A DNA stretch of 64,000 nucleotides from CAWDAQ01 sp963800325. GTDB taxonomy: Bacteria; Actinomycetota; Actinomycetes; Actinomycetales; Dermatophilaceae. The notes below the pieces were generated by a model. That model saw only the letters and a list, made by a program, of their open reading frames with translations. It made no database searches and was not told where the DNA came from. Below are positions 45,167 through 54,209 of this stretch, piece by piece (the first letter of the stretch is position 1; each line of letters begins with the position of its first letter). The stretch spans positions 1,054,001-1,118,000 of the forward strand of contig CAWDAQ010000005.1 of the NCBI GenBank assembly GCA_963800325.1, read 5' to 3'. The position numbers and the translations under genes are program-made.

Positions 45167-45916
45167 ATGGTCGTGGCCGCTCCGCACGTCGGAGGTCTGC
45201 ACGCCCGGGTCCTGGACCGGCTCGGGCGGGACCTCGTGCGCGGCGACCTCCCCCCGGACGAGGTGCTGTCGATCGCGCGGCTCGAGGAGCGGTACGGCGC
45301 CTCCCGCAGCGTCGTCCGGGAGGTCGTCCGGGTCCTCGAGGCGCTCGGGGTCGTCGCCAGCCGGCGCCGCGTCGGGATCACGGTCCGGCCCCCGGAGCAG
45401 TGGGAGGCCCTCAGCCCGCTCGTCGTGCGGTGGCGGCTCGCGGGCCCGGAACGGTCACGCCAGCTGCGCGAGCTGAGCGAGCTGCGGCGCGGCGTCGAGC
45501 CGGCCGCGGCGGCGCTCGCGGCCCGGCGGGCGAGCGACGCCGACGTCGAGGCGCTCACCGAGGCCGTCGTCGGCATGTCGGTCACCGGTCCGCGGGGGGA
45601 CCTGCACTCCTACCTCGTCCACGACGTCGCCTTCCACCGGGCGCTGCTCGGCGCGTCGGGCAACGGCGCCTTCACCAGCCTCGCCCCGCTGGTCTCCGAG
45701 GCGCTCGTCGGCCGGACCGAGCACCGGCTCATGCCGGACCGACCCGAGCCGGCCGCCGTCCGCTGGCACGTCGCGGTCGCCGAGGCGGTCGCGGCCCGGG
45801 ACGCCGACGAGGCAGAGGAGGTCATGCGCCGGATCGTCGACGAGGCCCAGGCGGCGATGGAGGCCCGGTACGAGGCCGAGGAGTCAGGGGAGTCCGGGGA
45901 GGGAGCGGCGGGCTGA
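45167..45916 (+). CDS. GntR/FadR-family transcriptional regulator of gluconate genes
   Basis: The 249-residue protein has an N-terminal GntR winged helix (about 8-75: LHARVLDRLGRDLVRGDLPPDEVLSIARLEERYGASRSVVREVVRVLEALGVVASRRRVGITV) and a C-terminal FCD helical ligand domain (about 95-235), with the HDVAFHRALLGASGN and WHVAVAEAV metal-site histidines. It is divergent from gntP-gntK, so gluconate or 6-phosphogluconate is the likely effector. ATG 45167 was chosen over the upstream in-frame start because the latter would overlap both palindromes. Confidence 0.9.
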   Translation: MVVAAPHVGGLHARVLDRLGRDLVRGDLPPDEVLSIARLEERYGASRSVVREVVRVLEALGVVASRRRVGITVRPPEQWEALSPLVVRWRLAGPERSRQLRELSELRRGVEPAAAALAARRASDADVEALTEAVVGMSVTGPRGDLHSYLVHDVAFHRALLGASGNGAFTSLAPLVSEALVGRTEHRLMPDRPEPAAVRWHVAVAEAVAARDADEAEEVMRRIVDEAQAAMEARYEAEESGESGEGAAG

Positions 45917-45935
45917 CCGCAACGGGTCGTCGCCG

Positions 45936-47348
45936 TCAGCCGGTGGCCTCCGGCAGCGGCTGCTGCCAGGCCGGCGGGCCCGCGGACCCGGCGGGGTACT
46001 CGTCGAGGCCGACCCGGCCGTCCCGCCACGCCGCGAGCACCTCCCCGACGATCTCCCAGCACCGCTCGGCGACGTCCCCGCGCACCGAGAGCAGCGGGTC
46101 GCCGTCGAGGATCCCCTCGAGCACCTCCCCGTACGGCTCGAGGTCGGACGCGGCGAGCGAGGCCGAGAGCACCGACGTGTCGAGCTCGAGCGGGTCCCCC
46201 GGGCCGTTCATCGTCAGCCGCAGGCTCACGGTCTCCGGTGCGAACGTGATCCGCAGCGAGTCCGGCGTGCCGGGCCCGCGGAACCCGTCCGGGACGTGCC
46301 GGGTCGGGCGGAACCGGATGAGGACCTCCTTGCGGCGGCTGTCGAGCGCCTTGCCGCTGCGGAGCACGAACGGGACCCCGCTCCAACGGTGGTTGCGGAT
46401 CTCGACGGCCATCTCGGCGAGGGTCTCCGTGCCCGCGCCCGGGTCGACGTCGGGCTCGTCGACGTACGCGGGGACGGCCCGGTCGCCGATCCGCCCTGCG
46501 GTGTACCGCGCCCGGCGGGACGCCCGCGCCGGGTCCCCTCCCCACACCCGGGTCGCGCGCAGCACCTGGGCCACGACGTCGCGCAGCTCGACGGCGCTCA
46601 CGGCGGCCGGGTTCTCCATCGACAGCACCGCGAGCACGACGAGCAGGTGGCTCTGGAGCATGTCGACGAGCGCGCCCGCGTGGTCGTAGTAGCCGGCCCG
46701 CCCCTCGAGGGCGAGGTCCTCGTCGTAGGTGACCTCGACGCGCTCGATGTCGTCCGCGCTCCACACCGGGCCGAGCATCCGGTTGGCGAAGCGCAGGCCG
46801 ATGAGGTTGAGCACGGTCGAGGTCCCGAGGAAGTGGTCGACCCGGTGGATCTGCTCCTCGGGCACGCAGCGGCGCAGCTGCTCGTTGAGGGCGGCGGCGC
46901 TGGCCCGGTCCACCCCGAACGGCTTCTCCACCGCGAGCCGGGTCCCGGCGGGCAGGTCGACCTCGGGGAGGACCTCGCTGAGCGCGGCCGTGACCCGCGG
47001 GGGCAGTGCGAAGTAGACCACGAGCCGGTCCCCGAGCGAGCCGACGAGCTCGCCCAGCGCGGCGGGGTCGAGCACGTCGGTGGCGGCGTACCGGCTCGTC
47101 GCGGCGACCTCCTCGGCGGTGGACCGGTCCAGGCCGCCGTCGGTGAGGGCGTCCTGGACCCGGGTGCGCCACTCCCGCTCGTCGATCTCGCGCCGGTCGG
47201 CCCCGACGACGCGAACCCGGCGACCGGGCTGGGTGGCGAGCAGCGACCCGAGGCCCGGCAGCAGCAGCCGGCGGGTGAGGTCGCCCCCGGCACCGAGGAC
47301 GAGCAGGGTGGTCGGGGCGCCGGTCGGGGTCGTCGGACGGTCGGGCAC
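45936..47348 (-). CDS. zwf: glucose-6-phosphate dehydrogenase
   Basis: First enzyme of the oxidative pentose phosphate pathway. In the 470-residue protein the nucleotide-binding motif is GAGGDLTRR at 19-27, EKPFG is at 141-145 and the active-site signature RVDHFLG is at 169-175 with catalytic His172. GTG 47348 is supported by GGAGG about six bases upstream. No opcA or gnd gene is adjacent; the nearest genes are the gluconate module on the left, whose product 6-phosphogluconate enters the same pathway one step later. Confidence 0.95.
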   Translation of the reverse strand: MPDRPTTPTGAPTTLLVLGAGGDLTRRLLLPGLGSLLATQPGRRVRVVGADRREIDEREWRTRVQDALTDGGLDRSTAEEVAATSRYAATDVLDPAALGELVGSLGDRLVVYFALPPRVTAALSEVLPEVDLPAGTRLAVEKPFGVDRASAAALNEQLRRCVPEEQIHRVDHFLGTSTVLNLIGLRFANRMLGPVWSADDIERVEVTYDEDLALEGRAGYYDHAGALVDMLQSHLLVVLAVLSMENPAAVSAVELRDVVAQVLRATRVWGGDPARASRRARYTAGRIGDRAVPAYVDEPDVDPGAGTETLAEMAVEIRNHRWSGVPFVLRSGKALDSRRKEVLIRFRPTRHVPDGFRGPGTPDSLRITFAPETVSLRLTMNGPGDPLELDTSVLSASLAASDLEPYGEVLEGILDGDPLLSVRGDVAERCWEIVGEVLAAWRDGRVGLDEYPAGSAGPPAWQQPLPEATG

Positions 47349-47394
47349 CTGGGCCTCCGGGGGGTCGGCAGCGCGACGGGTCCGCCGCCCCTCC

Positions 47395-47400
47395 ACGCTA
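47395..47400 (-). promoter_or_regulatory. -10 box TAGCGT of zwf
   Basis: TAGCGT on the minus strand would give a leader of about 40 bases carrying the GGAGG ribosome-binding site of GTG 47348. Confidence 0.4.
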
Positions 47401-47465
47401 GCGCCGCGGCGCCCCGTACCTCCGGGAGGAGGGCAGCGGGTTCCCGGTGCTGGGAGGATGGGCCC

Positions 47466-48281
47466 ATGGACGCCAGCACGCTCCGCACCCCGACGGTGAC
47501 CCCCGCGGACCGCCGCCGCCGGATCGAGGTCACCGTGGCGATGGTGGCCTGCGTCCTCGGCACCCTCGTCGGCACCGGGGTCATCGGCACCCCCGTCGCC
47601 CAGTCGGCCGGCGGCGCGCTCGCCGCCGACGCGACCCGGCTCGCCCCGGCGGGCCCGGCGTTCTCGATCTGGACGGTGATCTACCTCGGGCTCGCCGGGT
47701 ACACGGCCTACCAGTGGCTGCCGGCCGAGGCCACCGCACCCCGGCACCGGGCGGTCGGTCGGCTCGTGGCCGCGAGCATGCTGCTCAACGCCGCCTGGCT
47801 GCTCGTCACGCAGGCCGGCTGGGTCTGGGGCGGTGTCGCCGTCATCCTCGTCCTCGTCGGCGTGCTCGGGGAGCTCGTGCGCCGGCTGACCGCGATCCCC
47901 TCCTACGGGGTCGCCGAGACGGTCTTCGTCGACGGGACGTTCGGGGCCTACCTCGGCTGGGTGACGGTGGCTGTGTGCGCCAACGTCACCGCCGCCCTCG
48001 TCGCGAGCGGGGTCCGCGTCGGCGACACCGTGGCGGACCTGGCCGCGGTGGCGGTCCTCGCCGTGGCGGCGGCCGTGGGGGTCGTGCTGGCCCGCGTGCT
48101 CGACGGGCGGTGGGCCGTGGCCGTGGCGCTCGCCTGGGGGCTGGGGTGGGTGGCGGTGGGCCGGCTCACCGGTGAGCCCTACTCGCCGCCCGTCGCCGTC
48201 GCCGCCCTCGCCGCCGCGGTGGTCGTGCTCGTCGCCACCGCCCGGGCCGGCTCCGCCCGCGCCCTGCGGACGGCGGGCTGA
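47466..48281 (+). CDS. TspO/MBR-like (tryptophan-rich sensory protein-related) membrane protein
   Basis: The 271-residue protein has about eight hydrophobic segments. TRLAPAGPAFSIWTVIYLGLAGYTAYQWLP (about 57-87) is the pattern found in TspO/MBR-related proteins (APxPxxFSxxWxxIY), and LNAAWLLVTQAGWVW continues it. It is longer than canonical TspO (about 160 residues) and belongs to the extended actinobacterial group of unknown function; tetrapyrrole binding is not demonstrated for these. GGGAGG lies about nine bases before ATG 47466. Confidence 0.7.
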   Translation: MDASTLRTPTVTPADRRRRIEVTVAMVACVLGTLVGTGVIGTPVAQSAGGALAADATRLAPAGPAFSIWTVIYLGLAGYTAYQWLPAEATAPRHRAVGRLVAASMLLNAAWLLVTQAGWVWGGVAVILVLVGVLGELVRRLTAIPSYGVAETVFVDGTFGAYLGWVTVAVCANVTAALVASGVRVGDTVADLAAVAVLAVAAAVGVVLARVLDGRWAVAVALAWGLGWVAVGRLTGEPYSPPVAVAALAAAVVVLVATARAGSARALRTAG

Positions 48282-48301
48282 GGGGCCCGCGGGGCGCGGG
48301 C

Positions 48302-49093
48302 TCAGCCGCGTCCGGCCGCGGCGTCCGTCGGCCGGCCGCCACCGCCGGAGGTGTGCCGCGTCGACATGACCTCGGCGAAGCGGTCGGCGTCGTAGTCCTC
48401 CCCGAGCCAGGCGCAGAGGTCGGCGAGCCGGGCGGGCTCGGCGACGTAGTCGTCGTAGTGGAGGTGGTAGCCGCGATCGCCCCGGTTCCCGACCGCCTCC
48501 TTCAGCCGGCCCTCGACCTTCTCGAGGCTCTCCCGCGCGTTCTCGGCCCGCTTCCACCAGCCGCTGGCGAGGACGCTGTCGTGGTCGCGGGTGTTGAGGA
48601 CGAACCGCGCCCCGGGGTAGAGCGCCTCGACGAAGCTCAGGAACTCCTCGGGCGGGGCCATCCACCACCGGATCTCCTTGAACCCGGCCACGCGCGTCCC
48701 GGGGGGCGGCCGGAGCAGGGTGTCGTCGACGAGCCGCCGCATCGCCGCGTAGGCCGCGTCCGAGGGGTAGCCGTCGATCCCGTACCAGGGGTGGGTGGGG
48801 CCCGGCGCGGCCTCGGCCCACTGGTCGCGCCGCGTGCTCGCGGTGGCGTGGTACCGGTAGAGGTCGGTGAGCACCCCGCCGTTCTCGCCGCGGATGCAGT
48901 ACCCGGGCAGCGAGTCGAGCAGGCCCATGAGCAGGGTGGAGCCGGACTTGCCGTAGGTGACGACGAACAGGTGGCCCTCGACCTGCCCACCGGCCTGCGG
49001 GACCTGCGGGGTGGACGCCGTCGGCGCCTGCGACGCCCGCGACCCGGGTGCGGGTGCGGACCGGCGGGGACCGCGACGGCGAAGGCGGACCAT
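48302..49093 (-). CDS. sulfotransferase-like protein
   Basis: The 263-residue protein has a PAPS-dependent sulfotransferase fold. VVTYGKSGSTLLMGLLDSLPGY (about 44-65) contains the 5'-phosphosulfate-binding P-loop GKSGSTLL at 48-55, and ALYPGARFVLNTRDHDSVLASGWW (about 165-190) matches the 3'-phosphate-binding region. The N-terminal 40 residues are basic and Pro/Ala-rich. Its place at the edge of the glycan block suggests modification of a surface carbohydrate or lipid, which is an inference. ATG 49093 follows a TAGCAT box by eight bases. Confidence 0.8.
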   Translation of the reverse strand: MVRLRRRGPRRSAPAPGSRASQAPTASTPQVPQAGGQVEGHLFVVTYGKSGSTLLMGLLDSLPGYCIRGENGGVLTDLYRYHATASTRRDQWAEAAPGPTHPWYGIDGYPSDAAYAAMRRLVDDTLLRPPPGTRVAGFKEIRWWMAPPEEFLSFVEALYPGARFVLNTRDHDSVLASGWWKRAENARESLEKVEGRLKEAVGNRGDRGYHLHYDDYVAEPARLADLCAWLGEDYDADRFAEVMSTRHTSGGGGRPTDAAAGRG

Positions 49094-49101
49094 GTCTGGG
49101 C

Positions 49102-49107
49102 ATGCTA
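49102..49107 (-). promoter_or_regulatory. -10 box TAGCAT, leaderless promoter of sulfotransferase gene
   Basis: TAGCAT on the minus strand ends eight bases before ATG 49093. Confidence 0.45.
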
Positions 49108-49160
49108 GTCCCACCCGGCGCCCTCGACGGGCCGGCTCCACCCGAGGAGAATCCATCCGC

Positions 49161-51230
49161 GTGACCGGCTCCCCCGCTCCCCGCTCCTCCGCGCCGCGGG
49201 AGGTCATGCTGCTCGCGTCCGACGCCGAGTCGATCAACGGCTACGGCGGCATCGTCCACCAGCTCCGCCTGCTCGGGCACCGGGTCCACCTGGGGTACCT
49301 CGCCGGCACCCTCGACCGCGCGATGAGCGGGCCCGGCAGCCGGCACCGCATCGGGAGCGCCCGGGCGACCCGGGGCCGGGTCGCCCGGCGCGCGGCCGTC
49401 CGGGTCCACCAGAGCGCGCTGCTCACCGCCGGGCGGGTGCTGCCGACCCGGACGGCGCTGCGGCTCGCAGTGCGCCACGACCCGTGGTTCCGCCGGGCGG
49501 CGCGCACGTGCAGCCTCGCGATCGGGCTCGACGAGGACGCCGCCGCCTCCCTCGAGGGAGCCCGCGTCGACGGGGTGCTGGCCCGCCACGGCCCGCGCGA
49601 CGCGCCGGCGGTCCTCGCCGAGCTGCTGCTGCGCTCGCTCGCCGAGGCCTCCCCGAGCGGCCCGTTGACCGCCGCGCAGTCCCGCGCGGTGTGCGAGGCC
49701 GCACCGTTCGCCGACGACTCCCTCGCCGACCTCGTTCCCGGGCTGCTGCTGCGGATCTCCCTCGGCGGCCACCACGAGGAGGCGCTCGCCGCCGCCCGCA
49801 CGCTGGCAGCGCGCCGGGGCGAGGACCCGCCGCTCGCGGCCGCGCTCGCGTCCGCCGAGCTCTCGGCCCTCGGGGCCACCGACCGCGACGTCCCGGCGCT
49901 CACCGCGGGGACGCTCGCCGCCGCCGACCGCGCCCTGGCCGGCGGCGACGTCCACGGCGCGGCGGTGCTCGCGACCCTCGCGCTCGGGTTGCTCTTCCAC
50001 CGCGAGCTCCACGTCGACTCCGAGCGGACCCCGCTCGTCGACGACCCCGCCGGCCACCTCGCCTGCCTGGCCGGCTCCCGGGTCGTCGACGCGCTCCGGG
50101 CGCCCGTCCCGCCCCCGGAGCGTCCGTCCCGGGTCACCCACGCGGCGGCCGTCGTGCTGCTGCCGGGGTCGTACGGGAGGTTCTCGCGCGGGGTCGCCGA
50201 GAGCCTCGCCGGCCGCGCCGAGGTCCGCGTGGTCGACCTCGGCCTGCGCGACCCGGTGTGGCGCGGGGTGGGGGTGAACCCCCAGCTCGTCGAGACGCGG
50301 CTGCGCCGCGGCCTCGGGCTCCCGGTGGAGTCCGACCTCGAGCTCGAGGAGGACCTCGCCGACGCCGCGGTCGTCTTCGTCGACTGGGCCGACCGGGGTG
50401 CGGTGTGGGCCTCGCTGACCGCGCCCGAGGGGACCCGGCTCGTCCTCCGGGTGCACAGCGTCGACGCCCTCAGCCCCTGGATCCACCTCGTCGACTGGAC
50501 CCGGGTGGACGACGTCGTCGTCGTCAGCGAGCACGTGCGCTCCCTCGTCGTCGACCTCCTCGGCGACCGGCTCGCCACGACCGGGGTCCACGTGGTGCCC
50601 AACGTCGTCGACGTGAAGCGCTTCTCCGCTCCCAAGGCCGAGGGGGCGGCCCACACCCTCGCGGTCGTCGGCTGGGCCCAACGGGTGAAGGACCCGCTGT
50701 GGGCGCTGGAGCTGCTCGTCGAGCTGCGGCGCACCGACCCCCGGTGGCGGCTGCTGCTCATCGGCGCCGACTTCGCGCCGACCCGGGTACGCACCTCGCT
50801 CGACCACGCCGGGCGATTCCGGTCCCGGGCGCTCGAGGACGACGTCCGCGACCACGTGGAGTACGTCGGCTACACCACACGGCTCGAGGACCACCTCGCC
50901 CGGGCCGGCTGGGTCGTCAGCTCCAGCGTGCGCGAGTCGTGCCCGGTGGGGGCGACCGAGGGCGCCCTGTCCGGGGCGGTGCCGGTGGTGCGGGACTGGC
51001 CGGTGTTCGCGCGGCGCGGCGGCGCGGCGGGCGTCTTCGGCGCCGAGCACGTCGTGGCGTCGGTCGCCGAGGCCGCCGGGCTCGTCCGGCGGGTCGAGTC
51101 CGAGGGCTGGCAGGAGGCGTCGCAGCGCACCCGGGCCTGGGCCCGGGAGACGTTGGTGCCGGTGGGGGTCGCCGAGACCTACCGCGAGCTGCTGCTCAGC
51201 CCCCCCGCGGGGAACGGGCGACCCGGCTGA
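49161..51230 (+). CDS. glycosyltransferase with long N-terminal helical domain
   Basis: The 689-residue protein ends with a GT4/GT-B nucleotide-binding half (about 460-680): VVSEHVRSLVVDLL, HVVPNVVDVKRFSAPKAEG, VVGWAQRVKDPLWALELL, LLLIGADF and SSSVRESCPVGATEGALSGAVPVVRDWP. The region from about 100 to 300 is Ala/Leu/Arg-rich and helical (possible TPR-like repeats) and I cannot assign it. GTG 49161 has GAGGAG about 11 bases upstream. It is divergent from the sulfotransferase and its 3' end overlaps the convergent glycosyltransferase gene by 35 bases. Donor and acceptor are unknown. Confidence 0.8.
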   Translation: MTGSPAPRSSAPREVMLLASDAESINGYGGIVHQLRLLGHRVHLGYLAGTLDRAMSGPGSRHRIGSARATRGRVARRAAVRVHQSALLTAGRVLPTRTALRLAVRHDPWFRRAARTCSLAIGLDEDAAASLEGARVDGVLARHGPRDAPAVLAELLLRSLAEASPSGPLTAAQSRAVCEAAPFADDSLADLVPGLLLRISLGGHHEEALAAARTLAARRGEDPPLAAALASAELSALGATDRDVPALTAGTLAAADRALAGGDVHGAAVLATLALGLLFHRELHVDSERTPLVDDPAGHLACLAGSRVVDALRAPVPPPERPSRVTHAAAVVLLPGSYGRFSRGVAESLAGRAEVRVVDLGLRDPVWRGVGVNPQLVETRLRRGLGLPVESDLELEEDLADAAVVFVDWADRGAVWASLTAPEGTRLVLRVHSVDALSPWIHLVDWTRVDDVVVVSEHVRSLVVDLLGDRLATTGVHVVPNVVDVKRFSAPKAEGAAHTLAVVGWAQRVKDPLWALELLVELRRTDPRWRLLLIGADFAPTRVRTSLDHAGRFRSRALEDDVRDHVEYVGYTTRLEDHLARAGWVVSSSVRESCPVGATEGALSGAVPVVRDWPVFARRGGAAGVFGAEHVVASVAEAAGLVRRVESEGWQEASQRTRAWARETLVPVGVAETYRELLLSPPAGNGRPG

Positions 51231-52395
51231 GCACCTGCTGGGCCGCGGTGACGTGCCCCACCGGCGAGCGGTGGGTCAGCGGTCGCGCCGAGAGCGGGCT
51301 GCCCTCCTCGACGATGCCCCAGACCGGGGTCCCGCTGCCGACGTAGTCGCTCCACTTCGACGGCAGGAACGGGTTGCCCGGGGCTCCCGCGGGGGTGTGG
51401 GCGTCCGAGACGAGGAGGCAGTCCAGCTGCCTGGACAGCGCGAGGAAGTCGAGGAACCCGACGAACGGCCGGGGCCGGACGCAGTCGTCGAGCCCGCGGG
51501 CGGTCACCGCCTCGGTGAGCTCGGCGGGCTTGCTCGTGAACACGTGGAGCCCGACCCGGTCCCGGTCGGCGCGCGGGAGGCCGGCGAGGGCGTCGAGGAC
51601 GACCCCGAGCCCGCGGGTGGCGTAGAAGTTGCCGAAGTAGCCGAGGTGGCGCCGGGCCGGGTCGAGCTCGAGGGCGGCGGTCCCCATCGCGTAGAACTCC
51701 TCCGGCAGCGTCGGGTGGGGGCTGATCGTCGCCCGCTGCTCGGCCCGGCGGGCGAGCCCCCGGTCGGGGCACGCGCCGAGCATGAGCTCGGCCTGGTGCT
51801 CGTTGGTGAAGACGACCTCGTCGGCGAGCCCGAACGCGAGCTGCTCGCACCACTGGAACACGTTGTCGCCCGCCGGGGGCTCCAGGCCCCGGGCGCGGAA
51901 GCCGGCCGCGAGACGAAGCGCGAGGTCGTCGGCCCCCATCGGCGCGTGCCGCACGGCGCCGGTGACGTCGTGGGAGAGGGGGTCGGAGAACTCCGCGGTC
52001 CACCGCAGCCCGGGACGGAGCATGACGAGGCGGCCGGCCAGGACGTGCGAGGCGGCGAACTGCGCCCGGCTGTAGAGCCGCTCGTGCGGCCCGCTCTCGC
52101 GCTCCCAGAGCAGGGCGACCTGCACCCCGGCGCGGGTGAAGTCCCGGATCGAGGCCCAGCTGCTGAACGCGGTCGGGGTCGCCAGCGCCTGCTGCCGGCG
52201 GACGAGGTGGCCGGCGATCGAGCCCAGCCCCTCGTCGCGCTCGCGGATCGTGTCCATCGCGTTGCAGATGACGTCGACCGGCTCCCCGGCCTCCCGGACC
52301 CGCTTGGCGGCGACGACGGCCGCGGCGTCGTTCCAGGGCGGGAAGCAGTACGACGCGACGAGCGTGCGCGCCGGGGAGGCGGGTGGGGTGCTCAC
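51196..52395 (-). CDS. glycosyltransferase
   Basis: The 399-residue GT-B type protein opens RTLVASYCFPPWNDAAAVVAAKRVRE, has LRWTAEFSDPLSHDVTG in the middle and the donor-side motifs LGYFGNFYATRGLGVVLDALAGL, LHVFTSKPAEL and ALSRQLDCLLVSDAHTPAGAPGNPFLPSKWSDYVGSGTPVWG (about 330-372). The nucleotide-sugar is unknown. GTG 52395 overlaps the stop of the next upstream gene in GTGA, so it is translated with the 52392-54209 gene. The 3' end overlaps the opposite-strand glycosyltransferase by 35 bases. Confidence 0.82.
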   Translation of the reverse strand: MSTPPASPARTLVASYCFPPWNDAAAVVAAKRVREAGEPVDVICNAMDTIRERDEGLGSIAGHLVRRQQALATPTAFSSWASIRDFTRAGVQVALLWERESGPHERLYSRAQFAASHVLAGRLVMLRPGLRWTAEFSDPLSHDVTGAVRHAPMGADDLALRLAAGFRARGLEPPAGDNVFQWCEQLAFGLADEVVFTNEHQAELMLGACPDRGLARRAEQRATISPHPTLPEEFYAMGTAALELDPARRHLGYFGNFYATRGLGVVLDALAGLPRADRDRVGLHVFTSKPAELTEAVTARGLDDCVRPRPFVGFLDFLALSRQLDCLLVSDAHTPAGAPGNPFLPSKWSDYVGSGTPVWGIVEEGSPLSARPLTHRSPVGHVTAAQQVLSRVARSPRGG

Positions 52396-54209
52396 GTGGT
52401 GACGTGCTCCCTGGGGTCCCCGTAGAAGACGAGACGGGAGGAGCGCGTCATCAGCTCGGCGTCGCTGATCCGCCACGTGTGCCCGACGGTCCCGGGGGAG
52501 CGGATCGAGACGAAGTTGAACCGGTCGGCGGCGTGCACCGTCCCACCGGCCCGCCGGACCTTCTCGAGGAAGGTCGTGTCGACCCGCCGGGGCAGGTCCT
52601 CGAAGGGGACGCGCCGGACGGTGTCGGCCTCGGCGAGGATGGTCCCGCCCTGGACGAGGTCGACGTCGCGGTGCTCGCTGTCCTCGAACCGCAGCAGGGT
52701 GGCGCCGCTGGCGGCGAGGTGGACGTAGTGGGCCCACTTGCCCGTCACCGCGGCCTCGGAGTACGAGAACACCGCGACGAGGTCGGTGAGGTAGTCGGGG
52801 GCGTAGTAGTTGTCGTCGTCCATCTTCGCGACGTACCGCCCGGAGGCGGCACGGACACCGAGGTTGAGGCAGGCGCCGAGGGTGAGCTCGTCCCCGGCGG
52901 GGACGACCTGCACGTGGTCCAGGCCGAGGTCGTGGGCGCGCGCGCGGACGTCCCGGACGTCGACGTCGAAGCCGTGCGGGACGAGGACGAGCTCGACGTC
53001 GTGGCGCTGCGCGGCGACCGCGGCGAGCACGGCGTCGACCCGCTCGGGACGCATCGTCGGCACGACCGCGGACACGGTCCGGTCCCGGGGGGGATCGGGC
53101 AGGCCCACGGCCGCCAGGACGGTCCGGGCCCGGTGCTCGTAGAGGTGCCCGGCGAAGACGCGCCGGTGGGCGCGCAGCGCGATCCGGTCGCGGTGCTCCT
53201 TGTGGCGCAGCAGCACCTCGAGCCCGGTCTCGCACTCCCGCTCGTCGCGCACGACGGTGACGTCGTCGCCGAAGACCGGCTCGATGGCCGCCGCCGGGCC
53301 GGAGAGCACCGGCGTCTGGGCCGCGGAGAGCTCGAAGAGCCGGCGGGCGCACATCGTCGGGGAGCGGGTGACGGAGTTGACGTTGAGCACGACCTTGTAG
53401 GCGGTGTTCGCGGCGAGCATCCGCGGGTAGGGCAGGGTGCCGACGACGTGGCGCCGGTACTCCGGCGGGAACCGGTACCGGGCGTCCTCGGCCTGCATCC
53501 GTGAGTAGACGTGCAGCCCGTGGGCGAGGGCGGGACGCAGGACGTAGTCCATCTGCGCGCGCCGCTCGGAGTGCTTCTCGGCGAAGTACGTGCCCGCGAA
53601 TGCGACGTCGTGCACCCGGCCGGGGCCCCAGCGCTGGACCGGGTTGTGGATCCTCGGCTGCGCGGCGAACGGGAGCACCCCGACACGGTCGTGCCCGAGG
53701 GCGGACCGGTAGCCGTCGACGAGGTCGGAGTCGACCGTGAACACGTGGTCGAACAACCGGGCGGTGGCGAGGAACCGCTCGTATCCGGGCGGGTCCTCCT
53801 TGTTCCAGAACACGGTGGGGACGCCCTGCTCGCGGCACCAGCCGACGAGCGCGCGCAGGTCGGCGGAGGGGCCGTTCGACATGGCGAGCCGCCACGCCCC
53901 GCGGTTGCCGTTCCACGAGGACTCGACGAACAGCAGCTGCGGGGGCCGCGCGGCCAGCTCCTCGCGCCAGCCGCCCGGGGTCACCGGGACCTGGTCCCAC
54001 TCGTAGCGCCACGCGAGCTCGGAGAACTCGTCGAGCACGACCGCGACCCGCACCTCGGGCCGGCTCACCGGCCCCTCGGGCACGTGCGCGGGGGGAAGCC
54101 GCGGCACCCGGCCCCCGAGGCTCTGCGCGATGGGGGCGACCTGCCCGCGGATGCGCTTCGCCCTCCGGCCGACACGGCGCCGGGTGCGGTCCACGAGGCC
54201 GGGGCTCAT
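52392..54209 (-). CDS. two-domain glycosyltransferase (CgeB-like plus GT2)
   Basis: The 605-residue protein joins two parts. The N-terminal half (about 50-375) resembles CgeB/spore-maturation-type GT-B proteins: VPTVFWNKEDPPGYERFL, FDHVFTVDSD, VLPFAAQPRIHNPV, SRSPTMCARRLFELSAAQTPVLSG-like TRSPTMCARRLFELSAA. The C-terminal half (about 380-605) is a GT2 (GT-A) domain with VSAVVPTMRPERVDAVLAAVAAQ and the metal-binding AKMDDDNYYAPDYL around 461-474 (Asp464-466). Such bifunctional proteins add two sugars or extend a repeat unit. It sits between the WecB-like epimerase and a GT-B gene with four-base overlaps at both ends. Confidence 0.82.
   Translation of the reverse strand: MSPGLVDRTRRRVGRRAKRIRGQVAPIAQSLGGRVPRLPPAHVPEGPVSRPEVRVAVVLDEFSELAWRYEWDQVPVTPGGWREELAARPPQLLFVESSWNGNRGAWRLAMSNGPSADLRALVGWCREQGVPTVFWNKEDPPGYERFLATARLFDHVFTVDSDLVDGYRSALGHDRVGVLPFAAQPRIHNPVQRWGPGRVHDVAFAGTYFAEKHSERRAQMDYVLRPALAHGLHVYSRMQAEDARYRFPPEYRRHVVGTLPYPRMLAANTAYKVVLNVNSVTRSPTMCARRLFELSAAQTPVLSGPAAAIEPVFGDDVTVVRDERECETGLEVLLRHKEHRDRIALRAHRRVFAGHLYEHRARTVLAAVGLPDPPRDRTVSAVVPTMRPERVDAVLAAVAAQRHDVELVLVPHGFDVDVRDVRARAHDLGLDHVQVVPAGDELTLGACLNLGVRAASGRYVAKMDDDNYYAPDYLTDLVAVFSYSEAAVTGKWAHYVHLAASGATLLRFEDSEHRDVDLVQGGTILAEADTVRRVPFEDLPRRVDTTFLEKVRRAGGTVHAADRFNFVSIRSPGTVGHTWRISDAELMTRSSRLVFYGDPREHVTT

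Noticed and set aside
45936..51050. 1704-codon open minus-strand frame
   Set aside because: Only its 3' part is a gene (zwf, from GTG 47348). The rest is antisense to the TspO-like and glycosyltransferase genes; high GC content suppresses stop codons.
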